From Lepus europaeus (taxonomy: Eukaryota; Chordata; Mammalia; Lagomorpha; Leporidae), in NCBI RefSeq assembly GCF_033115175.1, contig NC_084844.1, positions 35,187,885 to 35,251,884 of the forward strand: a stretch of DNA of 64,000 nt, read 5' to 3'. The position numbers and the translations under genes are program-made. Shown here in pieces: positions 46,401 through 61,007 of the stretch; the stretch's first letter is position 1, and every line of letters begins with the position of its first letter. Under the pieces are notes generated by a model. It saw only the letters and a program-made list of their open reading frames with translations. It did no database searches and had not been told where the DNA came from.

Positions 46401-49400
46401 AGAACTGGCGCCCATTTGGGATGCCGGTGCTTCAGGCCAGGGCTTTAACCGGCTGTGCCACAGAATTGTGATACATTTTAACACATTCAACAAAGCTTTG
46501 TGAAGCTTCCCAGGAATCTAAGATATACCTAGGTTCATTTCTGGGAAATTTGATGAAAATGTTTTTTCCCTATTTAGTTAGAAAAGGGAAAAAAAAGCTA
46601 CATTTTTTCACATGTATATTTAAATACTTAGAATTTAATATTACTGGGTATTTAATATAGTATCTTGTTTATGAAGTGCTTTCTTCATGATACTTTCAGA
46701 TTAACACTTGAGACTGAGTAAGCCTGCCAGAAGCTGCCTATTGAAAATGCTGTTGAGTGGTAGCTAAAGTCTCTTTTTGTCCTGTCTTAAAGACTGGTTA
46801 AGTATTTTGCCTTTCATCTCCATACCTTCACAATTTTCTTTTAACTGCAAGTTGTCTCTTTCAGTTTAATGCAGACATTTCTCCCATTTTATCCAAGCTA
46901 GGAGCAGCATCACTGCTTAGTTTATTTTGATGCTTTTATTTTCAATAAAACCCAAAACCAAACCAAACAGCCCTCATGGGATTTAAAGTGTTTTCAAGTG
47001 TTTACAATGCTCCCTCCAGGGGGACAACCTCCGCCTTCCTCAGCGTTTCAGTATCACAGCACAGCTTTTGGTGCTCTACTATATACTGTCTTACGAAGAG
47101 GCTCTCCTGGCAAACACGAAGACTTTAGGTAAGTTTTGCACTTAGGAGTGCTTCTGGTGGAAGTTCATTTTATTTTATTATAATTTGTTACTTTGCAAAC
47201 TGTTATGTGATAAAATAAGGGCAGGTATTTTAATGCACTTTAGCATCATTTTATAATCCTTGCACTCTGGGCACTGTATACTTGATAGGTGAGTGCTACT
47301 GTGTGGGCACATAACTACCCTTAACAGCTCAGTCTTCTTTTGGCAGGCTCAATTTTAATACATGAATGAATTGTCTGTATTGTGACAATTTTATTGATCT
47401 CATTCATTAAATAGAAGTTGACATAAAAGGAAGGAGCTGTAACTGAAATTTTTGCTTGATTTCAGTTGTTACCCTGTCTTCTTTCTGTTAATGTTAGCAA
47501 TAATAACCTTATCAAAGCAATAGGAAAAAAATAAACAGTTAAAGATTTTCCTTACACCATTACAGTTATCACTGAATTGAGTTTTCTTTCTTTCTTTCTT
47601 TCTTTTTTTTAAAGATTTATTTATTTAAGAATTAGAGTTATAGACATACAGAGGGAGAGGCAGAGAGAAAGAGAGAGGGAGGGAGGGAGCAGTCTGCTTG
47701 TTCACTCACAAATGGCTTCAATAGCCAGAGCTGAGCTGATCTGAAGCCAGGAGCTTCCTCTCGGTTTCTCATGTGGGTGCAGAGGCCCAAGCACTTGGGC
47801 CATCCACTGCTTTCCCAGGTCATAATCAGGGAGCTGGATCGGAAGAGAAGCAGTCAGGACATGAGCCAGCATCCATATAGGATGCTGGCACCACAGACGA
47901 AGCTTAACCTACTGTGCTATAGCGTTGGCCACACAGTGGTTTTGTTTTTAAAACCTGTAAATTAAAGTTAGTTTTCAGTATTTGGAAGATCAGTTTCTTT
48001 TTGTTCAAAGTATTGTATTTTAAATATATTGTAAATTCTCACTTGTGTTTTTTTTTCCTGATTATAATTGTATTAAGGTTATACAGATGCTACCGGTAAC
48101 TTTTATTATAGTCTTTGTCATAGTAGGGAAAGATGGCTTAGTAATAAGTATTAGGTAATAGTCTCTCACTGCTATTCACATATAGACAGTGAATTCTCTG
48201 ATTATGAGAATTTTTATTTAATAAATAGTTCCTAGAAGAATGACATACTGAGAGCTGTTCTAGGGAGAATTTAGAATACTAATACTGTTAGCAGGGAACC
48301 AAATACACCTTAGTTTTTATCTTAATGGGTCAAGTTTGAGAGCAAGAAGTGAAGGTTGACTCAGAAGTTTTGGCCTGAGCATAAAGGAGAGCGGTCTGGC
48401 ATTCTGCCGCAGTGGATTGAGCTGCATCCCAAATTGGAGTGCCAGTTCGAGTCCTGGCTGCTCTGCTTCTGATCCAGCTTCCTGCTATTGCACCTGGGAA
48501 GGTAGCAGATGATGGCCCAAGTACCTGGGTCCCTATCACCTATGTGAGAGCCTTAGTTGGGGTTCCTGGCTCCTGGGTTTGGCCTGACAGCCCTGGCTAT
48601 TGTGGCCATTTGGGGAGTGAACTGGTAAGTAGAGGATCTCTTTTTTTCTCTGTCTCTGTCATTTTGCCTTTCAAATAAATAATATAAATATTTTTTAAAA
48701 TTAATTTATTATGTTTTTTTTGACAGGCAGAGTTAGACAGTGAGAGAGAGACAAAGAGAAAGGTCTCCCTTTTCCATTGGTTCACCCCCAAGATGGCCGC
48801 TACGGCCAGCGCTGCACTGATCCAAAGCCAGGAACCAGGTGCTTCCTCCTGGTCTCCTATGCTGCTGCAGGGTCCAAGCACTTGGGCCATCCTCCACTGC
48901 CTTCACAGGCCATAGCAGAGAGCTGGACTGGAAGAGGAGCAACCGGGACAGAATCCGGCATTCCAACTTGGACTAGAATCCGGGGTGCCGGCACCGCAGG
49001 TGGAGAATTAGCCTAGTGAGCTCAGGTGCCGGCCAATAATATAAATCTTTATTATTATTATTATTATTTGTTTATTTATTTATTTATTTTTTGACAGGCA
49101 GAGTGGATAGTAAGAGAGAGAGACAGAGAGAAAGGTCTTCCTTTTTGCCGTTGGTTCACTCTCCAATGGCCGCTGCGGCCGACACATCTCGCTGATCCGA
49201 AGGCAGGAGCCAGGTGCTTCTCCTGGTCTCCCATGCGGGTGCAGGGCCCAAGGACTTAGGCCATCTTCCACTGCCTTCCCAGGCCATAGCAGAGAGCTGG
49301 CCTGGAAGAGGGGCAACCGGGATAGAATCTGGTGCCCTAACCGGGACTAGAACCTGGTATGCCGGCGCCACAAAGCGGAGGATTAGCCTGTTAAGCCACG

Positions 49401-52400
49401 GCGCCGGCAATATAAATTTTAAAAACAAAAAAAGAGCCTGCAGATGGGCCAGGTTTGTAGGAGAACAGGAGCTAGCTTTGGACATGTTGAGATGTCTGTT
49501 AGATGTCAGGTGAACGTGTTGCATAGTGATCTGTATGTGTGGGCTAGAATTTAGGGGAGATATTTGTACCAAAGCTTTGAGACTGTTTGGCATATGTGTG
49601 ATATTTAAAATCATCAACATTAAGTGAGATCACCAAGGGATGGAGAATAGGAGGAAAACCAGGAGCACATGGGGCATCCTGGATGCCAAGAGAAGACTAT
49701 TTGAAAGGGGAGCTTGTGATCACTAATGTCAAATGATCCTGATAGAGAAGTTAGAACTAAGGCTTAGCTAATGGCTGCATATAGCTTGCTAGAGATCATT
49801 TCACCTTTAGAGTTTCACTGGCACAGTATCCGAACGAAAGCCTGATTGTAGTGGATTCAAAAGGGAATCAGAGGAGACATGCTGGAGACAGTGAGAAGAG
49901 ATAACTCCGGGACCGGCACCGTGGTGCCTTAGGCTAAGCCTCTGCCTGCAATGCTGGCATCCCATAAGGGTGCTGGTTCTAGTCCTGGCTGCTTCTGCCC
50001 TCTGCTATGGCTTGGGAAAGCAGTGGAAGATGGCCCAAGTACTTGAGCCCCTGCACCCATGTGGGAGTCCTGGAAGAAGCTCCTAGCTCCTGGCTTTGGA
50101 TTGGCCCAGGTCTGGCCATTGTGGCTGTCTGGGGAGTGAACCAGCGAATGGAAGCCCTTTCTCTCTGTCTCTCTTCTGTCTGTAACTCTACCTCTCAATA
50201 AATAAATAAAGACTTTTTAAAAAAAGAGACAGGGCTGGCGCCGTGGCTCACTTGGTTAATCCTCTGCCTGTGGCGCCAGCATCCCATATGGGTGCCTGGT
50301 TCTAGTCCTGGTTGCTCCTCTTCCAGTCCAGCTCTCTGCTGTGGCCCAGGAGTGCAGTGGAGGATGGCCCAAGTCCTTGGGCCCTGCACCCCATGGGAGA
50401 CCAGGAAGAAGCACCTGGCTCCTGGCTTCGGATCGGCAGACCTCCAGCTGGAGCGGCCATCTGGGGGGTGAACCAATGGAAGGAAGACCTTTCTCTCTGT
50501 CTCTCTCTCACTGTCTAACTCTATCTGTAAAAAAAAAAAAAAAAAGAGAGAGAGACAGATCTTTTAATGAGTTGTAAATAGGCAGAGAGAAATGATGTGG
50601 TAATTGATGAGGAAAATGAGTTCAGAAGAGGAAGAAGCCTTGTTTTTAAAAAAATGAAAGAAGAGAAAATTAGTATGCTGTTGAGTATGTATCTATGGAG
50701 GAGGGTGGATTGATGAAACAGGAGAGGGAACAAATCCTGGAGTGATGTCTTTCATATGTAGGAGGAAGTGGGATGTAGAAAGCAAGTAGAAAGATTGGCC
50801 TTTCCCTGGAGGACTTTTCCTCCTCGTTAGGAGATTTTTTTCCTAGTTTAGTTTCTCAAATCCAGGGAAACAGATTCATGTAACTGTAGAATGTGTCACA
50901 ACATGAGAAAGTTTTGCTCTTCTGGAGGCAAAGCAATGATTATTTTTTCTGAGATGTATTCCTACCTGTGAAATTGTATTGTAGCTTTAGCATCCTGCTC
51001 ACTGTTCTGTGATTGTGGGCCTTTAATAAATATTATTGGCAGCTTCCAGGTCGTTGCAGAAGCTCTAAAACAGAATTCTGAAACTTGAGTAGAGTCAAGA
51101 AAATATCATAGCCATTTTGAAAAGTATGTTTAGATGTATACATTTTTGTTTGTTTTAGAATATTTTTAAGATACTTCTTTTTATTTTTTTAACAGTTTAT
51201 TTATTTGGGAGGTAGAGTTACAGACAGTGAGAGGTAGACACAGAGAGAGGTCTTCCATCTGCTGGTTCACTCCCCAAATGGTCATAACGGCCGGAGCTGT
51301 GCCGATCTGAAGCCATAAGCCAGGAGCTTCTTCTTGGTCTCCCATGCGGGTACAGGGGCCCAAGCACCTGGGCCATCCTCCACTGCTTTCCCAGGCCATA
51401 GCAGAGAGCTGGATTGGAAGAGGAACAGCTGGGACCAGAACTGGCACCCATATGGGATGTGTTTTAGTTAAGTATTTATCCAAAAGAATACATTTAAGAA
51501 CTGAGGAATAATAAGTAAGAAATCTCAGTGTACTATTACCTGATTAATATCAGAAGATTATCGTTCTATTTCAGATTTTTATGCTTAAAAATATTGTTTC
51601 CTGTTTCTTAAACCTGAGAATTTTATTTTTAGATACTTTTGAAATTAAAGACAATCATAATTAATATTGGCCGTATAAGGAGCTATTTATCTGTTCCTAA
51701 TGCAACCAATAGGATCCTAAAGACCATCTCACTCTTCAATAAGTAAAAGCCATTACTTGATTAACTCACCCTCATGCTTCACTTCATTTAGTAATGAAGT
51801 CCTTCTTGGTGACCAGCAGAAGACGACACTTTTTCTAGTACTAGGAAAGCCATTTGTGTTCACTGGCTTTAAATTACTGAACTTGAGGTTTTCCTTTGTA
51901 CTTGATAGTTTTCCTCTGATAAGAAAGTTACTTCATCTGCCCCTTTCAAGAGAAACCTTTCAGCAAGCATTGACAAATTTTGTTTCTTAGCAGCTTGAAG
52001 TTTTAGAGCTGTAAAACTTAGAGTTAAATCAAGTGTTGACAAAAAATACGGGAACTATGGCTGCAGGAGGAAGGTTTGATTGAAGGTATGAGAAACTGAA
52101 GATAGGGAAGTTGTCTTTAGTAGATATTAAGGGATGAGTAGGCACTGATGGAATTTTAAAAAAATGGACTTGCTGGCTGAAGGTATGAGTTGTAAGAGAA
52201 TGAAGTTGAATTCATATTGCCTAACTTCCTTTAGGAAGAGTCTGTCACTCCTGCTGTATGTGATATGATTATATTAAGGATCTGGAAAGTAAGCCTTCTG
52301 TTCATGATTGTGTTCATCAAATCTAATTTGATTTTCCAAGTAAAATCTTTAGATTTTCTTTATTTATTTGAAAGGCAAAGTTACAGAGAGGCAGAGACAG

Positions 52401-55400
52401 AGAGAGAAAGAGAGAGAGAGAGAGGTCTTCCATCTACTGGTTCACTCACAGATGGCCACAATGGCTGGAGCTGCGCCGATCCGAAGCCAGGGGCCTGGAG
52501 CTTCTTCTGGGTGTCCCTTGTGGGTACAGCAGCCAAGGACTTGAGCTGTCTTCTACTGCTTTCCCAGCCCATAGCAGAGAGCTGAATCAGAAGTGGAGCA
52601 GCCGGGGCCTGTGCTGTGGTGCAGTGGGTTAAAGGCCTGGCCTGAAGCACCGGCATCCCATATGGGCGCCAGTTCTAGTCCCGGCTGCTCTTCTTCCAAT
52701 CCAGCTCTCTTCTATGGCCTGGGAAAGCAGCAGAAGATGGCCCCTGCACCTACATGGGAGACCCGGAAGAAAATCCTGGCTCCTGCCTTCGGATCGGCAG
52801 AGCTCCAGCCATTGCAGCGATCTGGGGTGAACCAGCGGATGAAAGACCTCTCTCTGTGTCTCTACCTCTCTCTGTAACTCTTTCAAATAAATAAAATAAA
52901 TCTTTAAAAGAAAAATAAGTGGAGCAGCCAGGACTCAAACCAGTACCCATATGGGATGCTGACACTGTAGGCGGTGGCTTTACTTGTCAATAATTCTTTT
53001 AGTATACTTTTGTAGGTGGCTTCTCTCACCTATTATGAGTTTTATTATCATTTGAATTCTAGCACATTTTTACCCTTTGCTATGTTCTTGCTGTCTTGTG
53101 ATCCACTGTTTTGGTAGTGATTTTGCACCTTTATGTGCTGTATTCACAGATTAAATGAATTAAAAGCACCTTAACTTTGTTTTTTGTTGTTGTTGTTGTT
53201 CCCTTTTGAGTTGAAGTTAAAATTTCTATTTTTCCTGACACGTTATTCATGTTATACTTTTTATCTTTGATTGACAGCTGCCATGCAAAGGAAGCCCAAA
53301 TCATATTCCTCTTCTTTGATGGATCAGATTCCTATCAAATTCCTTATTCGACAGGCGCAAGGGCTGCAGCAGGAGTTGGGAGGTATATTTGTTTTATTTG
53401 TTCTTTATGTTAAAGTTGATTTTTTTAAAAAATACTGTATCATTTATAATGTTATAAAATGTAGTAATAGATGCTCAGGGTTAAAAATTCAAACAATTCC
53501 TGTGGAAAATTCCTCTCTACTTCCCTCACTAAATCCATCCCTGCAAACTACCCCTCAACCCAGAAAAACCACAGCTGTTTTCAGTTGAGTACGTATGTTC
53601 ATACATTTTCACCTTGTAGCATGAACCATATGAAATTGTAGGTATTTCAGCTTTTTTTTTTTTTTATTAAGGAACAGGACAGTAGTGTTTGTTTTTCTTT
53701 TTTAAGATTTATTTATTTTACTTGAAAGAGTTACAAGAGGCAGAGAGAAAGAGTGAGAGTGAGAGAGAGAGAGAGAGATTGATATTCTATCCACTGATTC
53801 ACTCCCTAAATGGTTGTAATGGCTGGAGCTGGGCCAATCTGAAGCCAGGAGTCAGGAGCTTCTTCCGGGTCTCCCATGTGGGTGCAGGGGCCAAGCTCTT
53901 GAACCATCTTCTGCTGCTTTCTCAGGCCATAGCAGAGAGCTGGATCAGAAGTGGAGTAGCTGTGACTAGAACCGGTGCCCATATGGGATGTCAGCACTGC
54001 AGGCAGCGGCTTTCCATGTTATGCCACAGCACTGGCCCAAGACTATTAGTTTTAATTGGTCCAGCTTTATGAATCTGATTACATTTGAGATACCTTAGAT
54101 ATCACTTATCCCAATCTCTTTTTTTTTCTCTTTTTATTTATTTTCATTTTATATGAAAGGCAGATGGGAGGGGGTCAGTAAGAGGAGGGAGGAAGGGGGG
54201 GAGAGAGAGAGACTTTCTATGTGCTGATTCACTCCCTAAATGCATATAAGAACCAGGTCTGGGCTAGGCTGAAGCCAGGAGCCCAGAACTCTATCTGGGT
54301 GTGTGTAACCCACATTGTTGGCAATTACCCAAGTACTTGAGCCATTGTCTACTGCCTTCTAGGGTACACATTAGCAGGAAGCTGAATCAAAGATGGAGAG
54401 ACCACTGCTGGCCTCAGATATGGGATTTGGATGTTCCAAGTGGCAACTTAACCACTCTACCAAATGCCCACTCATCACCTATTTTTGACCTATAAAAACA
54501 GCAGTTTTGGGGCCTGCGCTGTGGTGCGTCAGGTTAAAGCCCTGGCCTGCAGCACCAGCATCCCATGTGGGTGCTGGTTCGAGTCCCGGCTGCTCCACTT
54601 CCAATCCAGCTCCCTGCTAATGCACCTGGGAAAGGAGCGGAGAATGGCCCAAGTCCTTGGGCCCCTGTACCCATGTGGAATACCCAGAAGAAGCTCCTGG
54701 CTCCTGGCTTCAGATCAGCGCAGCTCCAGCCGTTGTGGCCATTTGGGGAGTGAACCGTTGGATGGAATACCTCTCTCTCTCTTTCTCTCCCTCTCTCTGT
54801 AACTCTTTCAAATAAAATAAATCTTTAAAAAAAGTAGGCCAGCATCGTGGCTTAACAGGCTAATCCTCCACCTTGTGGCGCCGGCACACCGGTCCCTGTT
54901 AGGGTGCCAGATTCTATCCCGGTTGCCCCCCTTCCAGGCCAGCTCTCTGCTATGGCCCGGGAAGGCAGTGGAGGATGGCCCAAGTCCTTGGGCCCTGCAC
55001 CCCTATGGGAGACCAGGAGAAGCACCTGGCTCCTGGCTTTGGATCAGCGAGATGCGCCGGCCGCAGCGGCCATTGGAGGGTGAACCAACGGCAAAAAGGA
55101 AGACCTTTCTCTCTGTCTCTCTCTTTCTCACTATCCACTCTGCCTGTCCAAAAAAAAAAAAAAAAAAGTTTCATATGGAACCTAAGAAATATGTATAAAA
55201 ATAAAGAAAGGTTTTTAAACCATGAATAGTATTATGGCGTGACTCTTTTGAGTCATGCTTTTTTTGTGGACTCTTGGATATCTTTTTCTTATCAGTTCAT
55301 GTAGATCTATCTTACTGTTTTTAATTGACTACTCTGTGTCTCCCTCTCTCTGTAACTCTACCTCCTAAATAAATAAATAAAATCTTTTAAAAAAGGGAAA

Positions 55401-58400
55401 TATATTATTTCTTAAAAATAGTTTTTTTTATTTAAAGATTTATTTATTTGAAAAAGAAAGAGAGACATAGAGAAGAGAGAGATCTTCCATTCGCTGGTTT
55501 ACTCCCCCCAGATGGCTGCAACCATCATGGCTGGGCCAGGACAAAGCCAGCAGCCAGGAACTTCATCTTGGTCTCCCAACAGGGTGCAGGGGCAGAAGCA
55601 CTTGAGCCATCTGCTGCTGCTTTCCCAGGCACATTGGTAGTGAGGTGGATCTGAAATGGAATGGCAAGGACTTGAATCCGTGCCCAGATTGGTTGCTGGT
55701 GCCTCAGATGGTAGCTTAACCTGCTGGCCCCAGGTATTTTTTTCTAATTAATACCTCTATAATGTTTGAGTGTGTGTGTTTTTTTTAAAAGAATTATTTT
55801 ATTTTATTTGAAAGACAGAGTTTCAGAGAGAGGTAGAGCCAGAGAGAGAGAGAGAGAGAGGTCTTCCATTCCACTGGTTCACTCTCCAAATGACCACAAC
55901 GGCCAGAACTGAGCTGATCCGAAGCCAGGAGCCAGGAGCTTCTTCCAGGTCTCCCATGTGGGTGCAGGGGCCCAAGGAGTTGGGCCATCTTCTACTGTTT
56001 TCCCAGGCTGTAGCAGAGAGCTGGATCGGAAGTGGAGCAGCTGGGACTTGAACCAGTGCCCATATGGGATGCTGGTGCTGCAGACTGGAGCTTTAACCCA
56101 CTGTGCTACAGCGTTGGCCCCAAGTGTGTTTTTTTAAAATTCTTTGGAATTTTCTTTTTATTTTCTTTTCCTTTTTACTTCTTATGGTTAATTTCAAAGA
56201 GAAACATGAGCCTTCATTGATCATCTTTAACCAGATGTCTATATTTATTTATTTGTATATTTGCATAGTGTATTTCCAAATAAATGATGTTGGATTTGGA
56301 GGTAACATGTTTTATTGAAAGCAGTCTGAATGTAGATTACTTTACACTTTTTTTTTTTTTTTTTTTTTGACAGGCAGAGTTAGAGAGTGAGAGAGGGAGA
56401 GACAGAAAGGTCTTTCTTTTTCCATTGGTTCACCCCCCAAGTGAACATGCCGCTACGGCCGGCGTGTTGCGTCGATCCAAAGCCAGGAGCCAGGAACTTC
56501 CTCCTGGTCTCCCATGCGGGTGCAGGGTCCAAGCACTTGGGCCATCCTCCACTGCCTTCCCGGGCCACAGCAGAGAGCTGGACAGGAAGAGGAACAACCG
56601 GGACCGAATCCGGCATCTCAACCAGGACTAGAACCTGGGGTGCCGGTGCCGAAGGCGGAGGATTAGCCTAGTGAGCCGCAGTGCCGGCCTTTACACTGTT
56701 TTAACCAGTTGTTTTTTGTGTGTGACTTTTGTGGAAAGCTTTAACTGTACAAATATTCCTATGCATTTAGAGATTTAAGCTTTAAAATAGTACTACTTTT
56801 GATTGTTATAATGTATTTTCAAACATATGCCAGTTTTAAGCAGTTGTTGTTAGAAAAGAAGCAGAATAAGCGGTGGTATGATTTGATGTAAGTTGTTAAA
56901 TATAAGGAAAAATCTGAAGTACTTTGATTACTACTACTGCTGTTAGTACCACTGTTACTTCCCTGATAATGATAATGGTGTAATAGCAACAGTATTTATT
57001 AGGTACTTGTGTGTTAACTACTTAGCATAGTGGTACTTCACAGAACAAGGTAGGTGCTTTTATTTATTTTATCTTTGAAGTTATACAAAAAATCATAAAC
57101 AAAGTGTGCTATAGGCAAAATGTTAGAAATAGAGCTTTGATATAGTAAAAAAAGGTTTCCTATTCTTTTTTATTTCCTTAACTCTTCTTGCAGGTAGAAA
57201 AGCACCCCTGTTGTGGGTGTCATTAGTACTGCTTCTGTTGGCTAACACACATAGCTGTGTGACTTTGACATCACTAATAAAGGAATTACACAGTGTTTAT
57301 TACTTCAGGATGAAGGACATTGTTGTGTACTTTATGAGAAAATTGAGGTGAAGTGAAGAACATTACAGAAAGTGACTAACTTTGATACATGTGGTGGAAA
57401 TTTAAGTTTTACTCATCTGTGGCATTGATTCTCATTAGGGTTACAGGAAAGGGCGTGTTTTTTTTTTTTTTTTTTTTTTAAGATTTATTTCATTTATTTG
57501 AAAGAGTAACAGAGGGAGAGGTAGAGACAGAGAGAAGGGTCTTTCATCTGCTGATTCGTTCCCCAGATGGCTGCAATGGCCGGAGCTGCACCAATCCTGA
57601 GGCAGGAGCCAGGAGTCTCCTCTGGGTCTCCCATGTGGGTGCAGTGGCCCAAGTGCTTGGGCCATCTTCTACTGCTTTCCCAGGCCATAGCAGGGAGCTG
57701 GATTGGAAGTGGAGTAGCCAGGACTCAAACCGGCACCCATAAGGGATGCTGGCACTGTAGGCAGCGGCTTTACCCACCACACCACAGCGCCAGCCCCTCC
57801 CTTCAACTCTTGAATCATTGTTGCATCAAACAGCTTTTCCTGATGGGAGACTGTTTTATTGCAATGGCATAGAAAAAAGCTTATGAATTTTTTATATAAG
57901 TAGTAGTTTCAAACTCTCTGTGTATCAGATTACTTCACAATTTTTATTCATTTATTTATTTAGATGTATTTGTTTAATATGTTTGAAATACAGAGAGAGA
58001 GACAAAGAGATATCCCTTCCGTCTGCTGGTTCATTCCCCAGATACCAACAACAGCTGTGCAGGGCCAGGCTGGAGCCAGGAGCCAGGAAGTCAGTGTGAA
58101 TCTCTCACATGGGTGCTAGAGATCCGACTTGTGCCTCCCAAGGTGTGCGTTGGTAGGAAGCTGGAATGGAACTGGAGCTGGGACTTGAACTCAGGCACTC
58201 TGATATGGGATGTGGGCATCCCAAGAGGCATCTTTTTTTTTTTTTTCTTTTTCTTTTCTTTTTTGACAGGCAGAGTGGATAGTGAGAGAGAGAGACAGAG
58301 AGAAAGGTCTTCCTTTTTCTTTTTCTTTTTTTTGACAGGCAGAGTGGACAGTGAGAGAGAGACAGAGAGAAAGGTCTTCCTTTTGCCGTTGGTTCACCCT

Positions 58401-60108
58401 CCAATGGCCGCTGCGGTAGCGTGCTGCAGCCGGCGCACCGCGCTGTTCCGATGGCAGGAGCCAGGTGCTTCTCCTGGTCTCCCATGGGGTGCAGGGCCCA
58501 AACACTTGGGCCATCCTTCACTGCACTCCCTGGCCACAGCAGAGAGCTGGCCTGGAAGAGGGGCAACCGGGACAGGATCGGTGCCCCGACCGGGACTAGA
58601 ACCTGGTGTGCCGGCGCCGCAAGGCGGAGGATTAGCCTGTTGAGCCACAGCGCCGGCCAGGTCTTCCTTTTTCCATTGGTTCACCTCCCAGTGGCCGCTC
58701 CAGCGGGATGCTGCGGTCAGTGCACCACGCCAATCCGAAGCCAGGAGCCAGGTGCTTCTCCTGGTCTCCCATGGGGTGCAGGGCCCAAGCACTTGGCCAT
58801 CCTCCACTGCACTCCCGGGCCACAGCAGAGAGCTGAACAGGAAGAGGAGCAACCGGGACAGAATCCGGGACCCCGACCAGGACTAGAACCCGGTGTGCCG
58901 GTGCCGCAGGTGGAGGAATAGCCTAGTGAGCCGTGGTGCTGGCCCCCAAGAGGCATCTTAACAACTGTTCCAAATGCCTATCCTGGGGATCTTTATTTAA
59001 GTAGATTCCCTGACTCCAGTTACTGTAAAGAAGTTCTTGAATTGTGGTATGCCTGCATAAGAAGTACATTTTCCAAAGTTTGTTTATTTGAAAGCTAGAG
59101 TTACAGAGGGTTAGATCTTCTCTCCACTCCTCAAATGGCCAGAACGTTCAGGATTGGGCCAGGCTGAAGGCAGGAGCCAGGCGCTTCATCTGGGTCTCCT
59201 ACATGGGGACAGTGGCCCATGTGCTTGGGCCATCTTCTGCTGCTTTCCCAGGTGCATTAGCAGGGAGCTGGATCAGAAGTGGAGTGGCTGGGATTCAAAC
59301 CGGCCATATTGGTGCCCACATGGGATGCCGATGTTGCTGGCAGCAGCTTAACCCTCTGTACCACAATGCCTGCCCCAAATAATAAATGTTTTTTAGGGCT
59401 GTATAAAGGAAGAGGTAGGGGAGATTTTTGTGTTTGAGAATAGACAGTCTAATTGACTTGCTGTACATTTTGAAGGGTTGCATTCAGCTTTACTACGTCT
59501 TCTTGCAACTAACTACCCACATTTATGTATTGTGGATGACTGGATCTGTGAAGAAGAAATCACAGGGACTGATGCTTTGTTAAGACGAATGCTCCTGACC
59601 AATAATGCCAAAAACCACTCTCCTAAACAGCTCCAAGAAGGTAAAGTAAATTGACACAATTTTGACCTGTTTAATAGTATGAAGAGATGCTGGGCTAATA
59701 AAAAAATCTTCTAACCATACAAAGTTTTCTTGGGCATATTGTGAATTACTCTTTAATTACCTTAAATACTTCTCTGAGTTTAAGGTGTTTTAACCATTTT
59801 TTTCATATACATTTGGATCTTTTTCCCTCATGGGTCCAGTGTTATATCCCTGCAATGCTGGTATAGGTATTAGGAATATCAGAAACTAGTTAGAAATAAA
59901 TGGAATAAAATAGAGCAGTATACTTAATTGTTAAAGGATAATGCTGTAGTTTAGTACTTTTGACTAGAAATATGTGAACCACATTATATACCTTCTAGTA
60001 GCTACATAAAAAAGAAAAAGGCCAAATTAATAATTATTTAACCAATTATATCTAATGTATTTTTTTAAAGAATATTTATTTGAAAGGCAGAGTTACAGAG
60101 GGAGAGGC

Positions 60109-60150
<42 letters not shown>

Positions 60151-61007
60151 TCCACCCACTTGTTCACTCCCCAAATGGCCACAATGGCAGTAGCTGGGTG
60201 GACCCAAAGCTGGGAGCCTGGAGCTTCTTCTAGGTATCCCATGTAGGTGCAGAGGCCCAAAGACTTGGGCCATCTTCTACTGCTTTCCCAGGCCATAGCG
60301 GAGAGCTGGATGGGCAGTAGAGCAGCTGGGATGTTGGCACTACAGGAGGTGGCTTTACCTGCTATGCCACAGTGCCGACCCCTCCAGTGTTAATTTATCA
60401 TGTAGTCAATATGAAAATTGAGATTTCTGCTTTACCCCCTACATAAGTCTTTGTGATTTGGTATATATTTTATGCTTATTATACATTAGCTTGGACTAGC
60501 TACATTTCAGGTACTCAGTAGCCACATGGGTTAGTAACTACTCTATTGGAAAGCATAGATCTAGATATTTTTTAGTAATACCAATCTACTGGATGCCTAC
60601 ATTCTGAGAAGGGAGCCACTCACCTGGAGGAAAATATAAAAAGTTTGAACATTTCAAATGAGTTTTAACTACCAAAAGCCATGCTTTGGTGTATTTTCCT
60701 GTTTCAGTCTTTTTATTTCTAAATTTATTTTATTTGTTTGAAAGGCAGAGTGACAGAGATGAGTGATAGATGGAGAAAAATCTTCCATCCACTGGTTCAC
60801 TCCCCAAATGGCCACAATGGCTAGAGCTGGGCCAAGTGCAAGCCAGGGATCTTGGAGTTTCACCTGGATCTCCCTTGTTGGTTGCTGAGGCCCAAACACT
60901 TGGGCCCTCCTCTGCTTTCTCAGGGAAGCCGGATCAGCACTGGCCTCACCATCCTCTTTTTTTTTTTTTTTTTTTTTAAGATTTAATTATTTATTTGAAA
61001 GTCAGAG

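Larger units (their letters stand above)
49430..50780. mobile_element. Ancient mammalian interspersed repeat, split by two CSINEs
   Basis: Pieces 49430-49911 and about 50549-50780 read in order like a widespread old repeat (TAGGAGGAAAACCAGGAGCA, GAAAGCCTGATTGTAGTGG, GGAGACAGTGAGAAGAG). I cannot name the family. Confidence 0.45.
57955..58985 (-). mobile_element. CSINE, older type, inverted, outermost of a three-layer nest
   Basis: Body 57955-58234 (AAATACAGAGAGAGAGACAA to GGCATCCCAAGAGGCATC); its last ~40 bases resume at 58945 and end AACTGTTCCAAATGCCTA. Confidence 0.82.

Noticed and set aside
58113..58643. 176-codon plus-strand frame
   Set aside because: Made of the three-layer CSINE nest read from the other strand's T tracts; no start context, conservation or exon structure.
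58380..58920. CpG-rich patch resembling a second CpG island
   Set aside because: CpGs come from two young CSINEs; there is no unique CpG-rich sequence as at 10437-11060.
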